In this document: piece after piece, positions 1 through 5,625 of the stretch | How the letters are laid out: every line of letters starts with the position of its first letter | How positions within the stretch are numbered: position 1 is the stretch's first letter | NCBI GenBank assembly: GCA_043736395.1 | Contig: JAYTCQ010000416.1 | Location: forward strand, 1-6,715 | Reading direction: 5' to 3' | DNA length: 6,715 nt | DNA from: JAFDVL01 sp043736395 | Lineage (GTDB): Bacteria; Acidobacteriota; Blastocatellia; RBC074 | Program-made: the position numbers and the translations under genes | The notes under the pieces: generated by a model | Seen by the model: the letters and a program-made list of their open reading frames with translations, nothing else | Database searches by the model: none | Told to the model about the DNA's origin: nothing

Positions 1-1065
1 TTGTCGCAAGCGGTTATTGTGCTGCGCGATTTCATTGATGAGCGCGTGCGCGGCAGACCACTCTAGTTTGTCCAATCGTAAGTTCACCGCACTGGCATCA
101 GCGCGGCGGCGGCTGGTGACAAGCGCGCTACATCCGCGCGGCAAGCGGTTGAGAAAAGCAAACAGTTGATCGCGGTCGCCTGCTGGCAAAGTTTCGAGAT
201 TGTCGAGCAAGAGCAACACGTCAGCCTCACGCAAGACGCGCAAAATCACTTCTGCGCGTTCGTTTTCAGGGGACTTGGTTAATTCGGCTTGATTCAATTC
301 GCGGGCAATGGCATTCAACATTTCCAAATAGCCTGGCAAGACGAAATTGCCTAAGGCGCGCTGCCCATCCGCCCTAAGTTCGCGTTCTTTGGCTGAAAGA
401 AAAATGATCCGGCGAAAACGCCTGGACGGGACAAGTTCCGCAGCGCGAATCGCCAGCGAAGTTTTTCCAATCCCACCCGGTCCATCAATCAACGCGCCCC
501 AGCCCCGCGCATCCGGTACAAGCGCGTCAGCAATTTTTTTCAAATCCACTTCGCGCCCGAAGAAATATTGCAGGCGTGGCAGATTATTTGGGATAGACGT
601 GTTCGAGGGCTTGTTGCTTTTGGTATAATGGTCTTTGGAATGACCTTCGTTCAAGGCGAGGCGTTCGAGAATGAGCGAGACGGTTTGCTCTTCTGATTTT
701 TTATCAAGATCAATAAATCCGGCGGTGGAGTAGAGTCCTTTTACCGTAGCGTAATCGAATCGGCACAACAAGACTTCGCCATCTTTACGGTGACTCAATA
801 AATCGTGAATGGCTGTCCATTCCAATCCTGTCCACTGTTTCGTTTCGTAATCCTTACAAACAACAACTACTACCAGATCAACTTGTTTGTGATAAAGCTC
901 TGGTAAATAAATTCCCAAGTCACGCCGCGCAAATTCGGCTTCGTGATATTTGTCGTAGAGGATTTTGTCTTGACCGAATTTTTCCGCGAGCAGCGTGGCA
1001 ACCTGTGCGACATACTCACGTTTTTCTCCGGCAAACGAAAAAGCAATGCGAAAGCGTTTACTCAT
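1..1065 (-). CDS. TIR-NB-ARC STAND NTPase, partial (C-terminus beyond window)
   Basis: The frame stays open for 355 codons from an ATG at 1065 to the window edge, so the 3' end is missing. Residues 1-145 form a TIR domain: a first strand with RIAFSFAGE, a conserved DKYHEAEF stretch, the hydrophobic strand VVVVVC, and YETKQWTGLE in which E82 occupies the place of the catalytic NADase glutamate; RFDYATVKGLYSTAGFIDL closes the domain as in bacterial TIR_2 proteins. After a linker comes an NB-ARC/STAND ATPase: FFGRE near 168-172, Walker A GPGGIGKTS at 195-203, Walker B VLLLLDN at 283-289 and a sensor VTSRR at 316-320. Such proteins usually end in TPR, WD40 or similar sensor repeats and act as NLR-like antiphage proteins, where ligand binding causes oligomerisation and TIR cleavage of NAD+. 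That role is inferred from the family. A weak AGG lies five bases before the ATG. The gene appears to have its own promoter. Confidence 0.88.
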   Translation of the reverse strand, partial: MSKRFRIAFSFAGEKREYVAQVATLLAEKFGQDKILYDKYHEAEFARRDLGIYLPELYHKQVDLVVVVVCKDYETKQWTGLEWTAIHDLLSHRKDGEVLLCRFDYATVKGLYSTAGFIDLDKKSEEQTVSLILERLALNEGHSKDHYTKSNKPSNTSIPNNLPRLQYFFGREVDLKKIADALVPDARGWGALIDGPGGIGKTSLAIRAAELVPSRRFRRIIFLSAKERELRADGQRALGNFVLPGYLEMLNAIARELNQAELTKSPENERAEVILRVLREADVLLLLDNLETLPAGDRDQLFAFLNRLPRGCSALVTSRRRADASAVNLRLDKLEWSAAHALINEIAQHNNRLRQ

Positions 1066-1090
1066 AAAAACCTGCTGAAAGATGAGAAGA

Positions 1091-1119
1091 ATTCTAGGAC
1101 TCACTCGTGAAGATGGCAA
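1091..1119 (-). promoter_or_regulatory. Candidate sigma70 promoter for the TIR-NB-ARC gene
   Basis: On the minus strand a -35 box TTGCCA (1114-1119, 5/6 match) and a -10 box TAGAAT (1091-1096, 5/6 match) are separated by exactly 17 bases, with the ATG at 1065 about 25 bases further on. The spacer contains TCACTCGTGA (1101-1110), a palindrome apart from its two central bases, which could be a small operator. This is the only good promoter-like match in the 82-base gap and suggests the TIR gene is not simply read from the operon upstream. It is a motif match only. Confidence 0.5.
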
Positions 1120-1147
1120 GACTCAGCAAGTTTAAAGGTCGCTATGA

Positions 1148-2455
1148 TTATTTTTTCTTTGGAATTAGCACCGTCAAATCAATCGCATTCCCCATCGCCT
1201 GATAGCCAGCGCGGTTTGGATGCAATTTATCGCCTGCGCCGCCAATCGTACTGTTCGGTTGAAAGGCAGCACGCAAAGCCCCTGTTTTCGGGTCTATCGT
1301 AGCGGCATCGAAATCGGCTACGGCATCAAATAGTCCGCCAGTGCGAATGAATTTGTTAATGGCTTGACGACGCTCATTGACTTCAGGCGTACCCGCAGCG
1401 GCGGTGCTGCCAACGGCTGATGTGATGGTTGCACCGATGATTTTTATTTTTGTTTTGGCGCGGACTCGCTTCACTAATTCCTGCATTCCGGCAATGACAG
1501 TTTCTGCCGTAGCGCCGCGTGATAAATCGTTGATGCCTTCTAACCAAATGATGTGTGTGACGCCGGAAAGGCTCAGGACATCGCGCTCTAACCGATCCAA
1601 TGCCGAAGGGCCTCCGGCAAACGGTGTGCTTGCGGAATACGCGGTGGGGCCAGTAATTTGATTGCCACCGATGCCTGCGTTGATGACGGAAATGCGATTG
1701 CCGTACGTCGTGTGCAAACGTCGAGCGAGCACGTTCGGCCAACGATCATCGCCGTTCAGCGTCGAGAGAGTACCGTCTGTAATCGAATCACCGAAGCACG
1801 CAATGACTGCGGTGTTCGCCGGAGCCATCACTTCGAGCGCATCCAGAAAAAACCATGACGTAGTCGTATAAGGGAAAGTTGTATCGCTCTCTTCGCTGCC
1901 ATGACTGCCAGCACGTGGCGCGGTCAGGTACGAAGTCGTAATGGCTTTAGCGTGCCACGTCATCGCGCCTGAGTTTCCCGCTACGTGAAAGCTGACAGCG
2001 AGTTTGCGCCCGCTGAGCAATGCATCATTGGGGTTTTTCACAAAAGAAAAATTGACAGCATCACTGAAAACAACCTGCCCCGGCTCAATCGTGATGCTGT
2101 TTTTACTGCCAAATTGTACGCGGGAATTTGTGCTGGAAGCGATGTTGCCTGCGCTGCTTTGCAGTCCAACGAATACGTCATCGAAGGTAACAGGGCGAGT
2201 CCCGAAGGCATTCGAAAATCGCAACCTTCCGCGCTTGCCCCATAAATCCGGCTGAATAATTAAGCGAAATGTTTGATCGTTCGCGCTGGCGGATTCAATG
2301 GCGAAATCAAGTACGGGCTGCGCGGCGGCATTGCCGGATGGATAAGGTCCGTGTGCAGAAGCTGTCCACGAAGCAACCCATTTTTGTGGTTGTGCGAAAG
2401 TATTCGCGGTGACGATTGCACAAAGAACTAAGGTCAGTAATGCTCTGCTCATCAT
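1148..2455 (-). CDS. Secreted SGNH/GDSL-type esterase or lipase
   Basis: A 435-residue protein with a signal peptide (positive n-region MMSR, hydrophobic 5-16, likely cleavage after ANTFA at 21), so it is probably exported. Residues about 25-210 form a strand-rich N-terminal domain as found in two-domain SGNH hydrolases. The catalytic domain follows: block I FGDSITDG at 221-228 with nucleophile S224, block II NAGIGGN at 259-265, block III EGINDL at 306-311 with N309, and block V DKLHPN at 409-414 with D409 and H412. All four SGNH consensus residues are present, so it should be active. Members hydrolyse acyl or acetyl esters of lipids or polysaccharides; the substrate cannot be read from sequence. 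Its ATG lies 11 bases after the stop of the carrier-E1-rhodanese gene, with AAGG at 2463-2466 seven bases before the ATG and immediately after that TAA, so it is probably cotranscribed and translationally coupled. A second ATG one codon later is also possible. Confidence 0.92.
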   Translation of the reverse strand: MMSRALLTLVLCAIVTANTFAQPQKWVASWTASAHGPYPSGNAAAQPVLDFAIESASANDQTFRLIIQPDLWGKRGRLRFSNAFGTRPVTFDDVFVGLQSSAGNIASSTNSRVQFGSKNSITIEPGQVVFSDAVNFSFVKNPNDALLSGRKLAVSFHVAGNSGAMTWHAKAITTSYLTAPRAGSHGSEESDTTFPYTTTSWFFLDALEVMAPANTAVIACFGDSITDGTLSTLNGDDRWPNVLARRLHTTYGNRISVINAGIGGNQITGPTAYSASTPFAGGPSALDRLERDVLSLSGVTHIIWLEGINDLSRGATAETVIAGMQELVKRVRAKTKIKIIGATITSAVGSTAAAGTPEVNERRQAINKFIRTGGLFDAVADFDAATIDPKTGALRAAFQPNSTIGGAGDKLHPNRAGYQAMGNAIDLTVLIPKKK

Positions 2456-2466
2456 GAATTCGCCTT

Positions 2467-3927
2467 TTAATATTTCGCCATTGAACTATCCACTTCATCC
2501 GCCCAAGCCAGAATTCCGCCTTTTAAATTCAGGATATTCTGGAATCCTTGTTCCTTCAAAAATCCGTAAGCTTTTGCGCTGCGACCGCCCATTTTGCAGT
2601 GCACGACAATTTCTTCATCGGGATTAATTTCGCTGACTCTGGCGGGGATTTCTCCTAAGGGAATCAGCTTCGATCCGTAATTTTCCAGATTGCTGATTTG
2701 CCATTCGTTGATTTCGCGGACGTCAATGATCGTGATTTTATCACCGCGATCTAAACGGGCTTTGAGTTCGGTTGGTGTAATTTCCCAAGTGTTCATAGTG
2801 TTTTTCTCTTCCTGCGCAGGCGGCGTGATGCCACAGAATTGATCATAGTCAATTAATTCTTTGATGGTCGGGTTGTCTCCGCAAATCGGGCATTCAGGAT
2901 TGCGTCGTAATTTTAATTCCTTGAACTTCATCTGCAAAGCATCAAACAACAACAGCCGTCCGATTAATGTAGTCCCCTGACCAATAATTAATTTGATCGC
3001 TTCGGTTGCTTGAATGGTTCCGATGATTCCTGGGAGAACTCCCAAAACTCCGCCTTCAGCACACGACGGGACTAATCCTGGCGGTGGCGGTTCGGGATAT
3101 AAACAACGATAGCAAGGGCCTCCGGCTTTGGGATGAAAGACCGAAGCCTGTCCATCAAAGCGAAAAATTGATCCGTAAACATTGGGCTTGCCGAGCAGTA
3201 CGCTGACGTCGTTCGCTAAATATCTGGTTTGAAAATTATCTGTCCCATCAATAATAATGTCGTAATTTTTGGCAATTTCGAGAGCATTGTCAGAACGCAG
3301 CGCGACTTCGTGCGTTTCGATTTCAACGTATGGATTGATGTCGTTGAGACGATCTTTGGCGGATTGAATTTTCGGGCGTCCGATGTCTTTTGTGCCGTGA
3401 ATAATTTGGCGTTGAAGGTTGCTGTAATCTACGACGTCGAAATCTACGAGGCCGATGCGACCAATGCCTGCGGCTGCTAAATACAATCCGAGCGGAGAAC
3501 CTAAGCCGCCTGTGCCGATGAGTAGGACGCTGGCGGCTTTGAGTTTGCGCTGACCTTCGAGTCCGACTTCCGGCATAATTAAATGGCGCGAATATCGCGC
3601 CGTTTCTTCTTTGGTAAGTTGTGGAAGTGAATCTGCCGCTCGTGCTGCGATTTCAGTGCCTCCGGCTATCGAAGGAATAATACTGATGTCATCGCTGTCG
3701 CTGATGGGGGTTTCGTCCTTTTGCAGATACCGAATGTCTTCATCGTTGACGTACACATTCACAAAGCTACGCAGCTTGCCGCTGGCATCAAAGAGATGTT
3801 TTTGCAGCTCAGGAAATTGCGCCGTCATACTTGCCAGCGCGTCTTTGATTGTTGTGCCTTGGACTTCGACGGCGGCTTGTTCACCTGCATAACGCCGAAG
3901 CGCGGTTGGGATAAAAATAGTAGGCAT
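2467..3927 (-). CDS. CysO-like sulfur carrier / MoeB-MoeZ E1 adenylyltransferase / rhodanese fusion
   Basis: A 486-residue three-domain protein. Residues 1-90 are a MoaD/ThiS-fold carrier closest in look to mycobacterial CysO (IPTALRRYAG, FVNVYVNDEDIR, ending IPSIAGG at G89-G90). After a short linker, about 104-365 is a ThiF/MoeB-type E1: YSRHLIMPE, nucleotide loop GTGGLG at 138-143, LVDFD at 160-164, DGTDNF at 227-232, zinc cysteines C272/C275 and C346/C349, and candidate thiol-accepting C289 in SCAEGG. Residues about 380-486 are a rhodanese with active loop CKMGGR (C444 to R449). In Mycobacterium, MoeZ (E1 plus rhodanese) adenylates CysO and loads sulfur on it; here carrier and enzyme are one chain. 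The ATG at 3927 is chosen over an in-frame TTG at 3942 because GGAG sits nine bases before it and the TTG overlaps that site. No start codon lies between G90 and the conserved YSRH helix, so the E1 cannot be translated separately. A role in molybdopterin or thiamin synthesis is the alternative; the neighbours favour cysteine. Confidence 0.93.
   Translation of the reverse strand: MPTIFIPTALRRYAGEQAAVEVQGTTIKDALASMTAQFPELQKHLFDASGKLRSFVNVYVNDEDIRYLQKDETPISDSDDISIIPSIAGGTEIAARAADSLPQLTKEETARYSRHLIMPEVGLEGQRKLKAASVLLIGTGGLGSPLGLYLAAAGIGRIGLVDFDVVDYSNLQRQIIHGTKDIGRPKIQSAKDRLNDINPYVEIETHEVALRSDNALEIAKNYDIIIDGTDNFQTRYLANDVSVLLGKPNVYGSIFRFDGQASVFHPKAGGPCYRCLYPEPPPPGLVPSCAEGGVLGVLPGIIGTIQATEAIKLIIGQGTTLIGRLLLFDALQMKFKELKLRRNPECPICGDNPTIKELIDYDQFCGITPPAQEEKNTMNTWEITPTELKARLDRGDKITIIDVREINEWQISNLENYGSKLIPLGEIPARVSEINPDEEIVVHCKMGGRSAKAYGFLKEQGFQNILNLKGGILAWADEVDSSMAKY
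2806..2813 (-). promoter_or_regulatory. Possible internal ribosome binding site before the rhodanese domain
   Basis: AGGAAGAG on the minus strand ends nine bases before an in-frame ATG at 2796 (M378 of the fusion protein), exactly where the linker ends and the rhodanese domain begins (MNTWEITPTELK). It could allow a separate rhodanese of about 109 residues to be made, or be a relic of a once separate gene. The bases also encode Q-E-E in the linker, so chance is not excluded. Confidence 0.3.
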
Positions 3928-3936
3928 AAAAATATT

Positions 3937-3940
3937 CTCC
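3937..3940 (-). promoter_or_regulatory. Shine-Dalgarno GGAG fixing the start of the carrier-E1-rhodanese gene
   Basis: GGAG on the minus strand is nine bases before the ATG at 3927. The longer reading starts at a TTG (3942) that overlaps this site and has no site of its own. The ATG start also gives the expected MoaD/CysO N-terminus, MPTIFIPTALR. Confidence 0.7.
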
Positions 3941-3964
3941 AAAAAATAGAGCAGTAGAAAGAAG

Positions 3965-4041
3965 GGAGTAGACGGTAGGCGGTAGTTTGTGGCAAAAGGG
4001 CGTGGTCACATCGCAACAACTTACCGTCTACCGCCTACTCC
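3965..4041. repeat. Inverted repeat of heptamer units (GGTAGRC family) between the JAMM and carrier-E1 genes
   Basis: Left arm 3965-3984 and right arm 4022-4041 are 20-base inverted copies with two mismatches, around a 37-base loop. Each arm consists of 7-base units: AGTAGAC, GGTAGGC, GGTAGTT on the left and TTACCGT, CTACCGC, CTACTCC on the right; a further AGTAGAA lies at 3953-3959. The right arm contains the last codon (GAG) and the TAG stop of the JAMM gene (4035-4037). In the transcript it would fold into a strong hairpin between the two coding regions. There is no T-run after it in the direction of transcription, so it is not a classical terminator; mRNA protection or a short mobile repeat is more likely. 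Confidence 0.75.
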
Positions 4042-4457
4042 AAAATAATTTCCTCTTCGTCAAATTGCGAGCGATCTTCGCGGACGTTCCAAGCGCGGAT
4101 TTCTTCGGCTTTTCCTGCTTGCACTGAAACAATTAAATACGACCATTCAATAAACGGCGCGTGATCCAAATCAAAGCCCGAAGGAATCGCCGGATGATTT
4201 GGATGCGAATGATAATAGCCCCAGACGCCCAAACCTTTTTTCGTCGCTTCGCGTTCAGCCTTAGCGTAATCGAGAGGGCTGATTTCGACGCGATTGTGAC
4301 GCGAATCTTTGCGAACATTTTCGAGCGGCAACGTTTCTTTAACGACGCGTGTTTCGCCTTCGAGAAGCCCTAATAACAAGCCTCCACATTCTTCAGGAAA
4401 AGTACGTTCGCCGTGCTGACGGATTTCGCTCAGATGTTGATGTGTGACTTTAACCAT
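4035..4457 (-). CDS. mec: Mec-type JAMM/Mov34 metalloprotease
   Basis: A 140-residue JAB1/MPN/Mov34 protein, the normal length for bacterial stand-alone JAMM proteases. The zinc signature is complete: a glutamate in PEECGGLLLG (E22/E23) and HSHPNHPAIPSGFD with H83, H85, S93 and D96. In Mycobacterium tuberculosis the homologous Mec+ removes cysteine from the C-terminus of the CysO-Cys adduct. Its place between the CysM gene and the CysO-like fusion gene makes the same role very likely here. It may also have to release the carrier from the fusion protein. The ATG at 4457 has no evident Shine-Dalgarno; the sequence in front of it is a heptamer repeat (GCGAACT directly touching the ATG), and the TAG stop lies in the arm of a different repeat. 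The last residues EEEIILE are at the usual family end, so the coding part seems intact. Confidence 0.9.
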   Translation of the reverse strand: MVKVTHQHLSEIRQHGERTFPEECGGLLLGLLEGETRVVKETLPLENVRKDSRHNRVEISPLDYAKAEREATKKGLGVWGYYHSHPNHPAIPSGFDLDHAPFIEWSYLIVSVQAGKAEEIRAWNVREDRSQFDEEEIILE

Positions 4458-4577
4458 AGTTCGCAGCGAAGAAGTTCGTAGTATTTAGTTCGCAGTTCGC
4501 AGTAAAGAAGTTCGCAGTAAACATGCGTTTGTTCGTAGGGATACAGCGAACTGTTTTTACTGCGAACTGCGAACTAA
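4458..4577. repeat. Heptamer AGTTCGC repeats forming a perfect 22-base inverted repeat
   Basis: Nearly the whole gap between the CysM and JAMM genes consists of AGTTCGC units: forward copies at 4458-4464, 4473-4479 (last base T), 4487-4493, 4494-4500 and 4509-4515, and reverse copies (GCGAACT) at 4546-4552, 4562-4568 and 4569-4575. Arms 4485-4506 and 4556-4577 are perfect 22-base inverted copies; inside the 49-base loop the copies at 4509-4515 and 4546-4552 can form another 7-base stem. The right arm contains the TAG stop of the CysM gene (4574-4576), and the first copy touches the start codon of the JAMM gene. This is typical of short tandemly repeated elements between genes, but the unit differs from the one on the other side of the JAMM gene. 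Confidence 0.82.
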
Positions 4578-5512
4578 TCTTCTTCCCAAAATTTATCGCT
4601 CAAATATTTATTCGCGCTGTCGCACAGAATTGTGACGACGACGCCTTCTGATAATTTTTCGGCAATGCGCAGAGCTGCGACAATATTGGCTCCGGCTGAA
4701 ATTCCGACGAACCAGCCTTCGCGCCGCGCTAATAATTTCACCATCTCAATTGCCTCTTCCGTTTCCACTTCAAGATTTTCATCGGCGACGGAAGCATCAT
4801 AAATTCCCGGCACGATAGCGGAGTCTAAATGCTTCATGCCTTCGAGACCGTGAAACGGGGAATCCGGCTGCATCGAAATTAATTTAATCTTCGGATTCAA
4901 TTCGCGCAGGCGGCGAGCTGTACCAATAAATGTTCCAGTCGTCCCAAGCCCCGCGACGAAGTGCGTAATTTTCCCTTCGGTTTGCAAGAAAATTTCTGGT
5001 GCAGTTGTATTGTAATGCGCCTGCCAATTTGCCGAATTGTTGTATTGATCGGGATAAAAATATTTCTCAGGATTTGCCGCCACAATTTCGCGGACAGCAA
5101 TGATCGCGCCATCCGTTCCAGCTAAAGGATCGGTATAAACTAATTCCGCTCCGAAAGCTTTAAGCGTCCGTTTGCGTTCTTCGCTGGCATTTTTAGGCAA
5201 ACATAATTTGACTTTGTAGCCCAATGCCGCACCGATCATGGCGTACGCAATTCCGGTATTGCCGCTGGTCGCGTCAATAAGAATTTTATCAGGTGTGAGC
5301 GCACCGCTGCGTTCGCCTGTCCGGATCATATTAAGTGCAGCGCGGTCTTTCACGGAGCCACCCGGATTCATCCACTCGGCTTTGGCGAAAACGGCTACTC
5401 TTGGATTCTGATAAAGATTCTGGAGTTTGAGGAGCGGTGTGTTTCCGATAAGGTCGAGCAAAGACGCGCGCTGGCTGTTAGCAACAACAGCAACAGAGTT
5501 CGTAATTGTCAT
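4574..5512 (-). CDS. cysM: CysM-type PLP-dependent cysteine synthase
   Basis: A 312-residue fold-type II PLP enzyme of the cysteine synthase family, full length. Visible motifs: IGNTPLLKL at 22-30, the PLP lysine K55 in NPGGSVKDR, the substrate loop TSGNTG at 82-87, the phosphate-binding loop GLGTTGT at 188-194, and CDSANKYLS at 297-305 with S299 near the pyridine nitrogen. It makes cysteine by replacing the leaving group of O-acetyl- or O-phosphoserine with sulfide or a sulfur-carrier thiocarboxylate. The following JAMM and CysO-like genes argue for the carrier-dependent reaction of mycobacterial CysM. K227 (in GMKHL) aligns by eye with the arginine (R220) that gives mycobacterial CysM its O-phosphoserine preference; this alignment is from memory. 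The ATG at 5512 has no clear Shine-Dalgarno. The TAG stop lies in the arm of a repeat, but the C-terminus DKFWEED looks normal. CysK-like use of O-acetylserine cannot be excluded. Confidence 0.9.
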   Translation of the reverse strand: MTITNSVAVVANSQRASLLDLIGNTPLLKLQNLYQNPRVAVFAKAEWMNPGGSVKDRAALNMIRTGERSGALTPDKILIDATSGNTGIAYAMIGAALGYKVKLCLPKNASEERKRTLKAFGAELVYTDPLAGTDGAIIAVREIVAANPEKYFYPDQYNNSANWQAHYNTTAPEIFLQTEGKITHFVAGLGTTGTFIGTARRLRELNPKIKLISMQPDSPFHGLEGMKHLDSAIVPGIYDASVADENLEVETEEAIEMVKLLARREGWFVGISAGANIVAALRIAEKLSEGVVVTILCDSANKYLSDKFWEED

Positions 5513-5540
5513 AACAACAACGTGTCATAAACCTTTTTTC

Positions 5541-5552
5541 GGAGCTTGCTCC
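5541..5552. other. Small hairpin in the leader of the cysM transcript
   Basis: GGAGC-TT-GCTCC is a perfect five-base stem with a two-base loop, about 28 bases before the cysM ATG and downstream of the candidate promoter. In the direction of transcription it is followed by a run of A, not T, so it does not look like a terminator. It could affect ribosome access or mRNA stability. It is short, and chance is possible. Confidence 0.35.
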
Positions 5553-5585
5553 TAAGAAATAAATACAATAATCAACAACTTTTTC

Positions 5586-5614
5586 AATATAAACTACTGA
5601 CCATCAAAATTCAA
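5586..5614 (-). promoter_or_regulatory. Candidate sigma70 promoter for the cysM-mec-carrier operon
   Basis: On the minus strand TTGAAT (5609-5614, 4/6 match to -35) and TATATT (5586-5591, 5/6 match to -10) are 17 bases apart. Transcription would begin near 5578, leaving an untranslated leader of roughly 65 bases before the ATG at 5512 that includes the hairpin at 5541-5552. The 113-base gap is AT-rich, so other matches are possible, but this one has ideal spacing. Confidence 0.42.
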
Positions 5615-5625
5615 CTACTAACCGG

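Noticed and set aside
347..628. A 93-codon plus-strand open frame.
   Set aside because: It lies opposite the NB-ARC region, including Walker A, of the TIR gene and its product resembles no family.
1066..1147. A terminator after the SGNH gene.
   Set aside because: The only repeats are a direct CTTGC pair and a short near-palindrome inside the promoter spacer; there is no GC-rich stem with a T-run.
1383..1742. A 119-codon minus-strand open frame within the SGNH gene.
   Set aside because: It overlaps the well-supported SGNH catalytic domain in another frame and encodes an Arg/His-rich low-complexity product without recognisable domains.
3640..3670. A -1 reading frame after the GGA GGC codons of the carrier meets TGA after one codon, suggesting a programmed frameshift that would release a carrier ending near GG, or a two-base sequencing error.
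   Set aside because: There is no slippery heptamer or supporting stem, the shifted product would carry an extra histidine after GG, and the E1 frame downstream has no usable start codon, so the continuous fusion reading is the better one.
3965..4577. The two repeat regions as a CRISPR array or as ends of an insertion sequence around the JAMM gene.
   Set aside because: The units are 7 bases without regular spacers, the two regions differ in sequence and so cannot be paired inverted ends, and there is no transposase or target duplication.
5541..5552. The cysM leader hairpin as an intrinsic terminator or T-box-like riboswitch.
   Set aside because: The stem has only five pairs, is followed by A and not T in the direction of transcription, and none of the conserved T-box or SAM riboswitch features is visible in the short leader.
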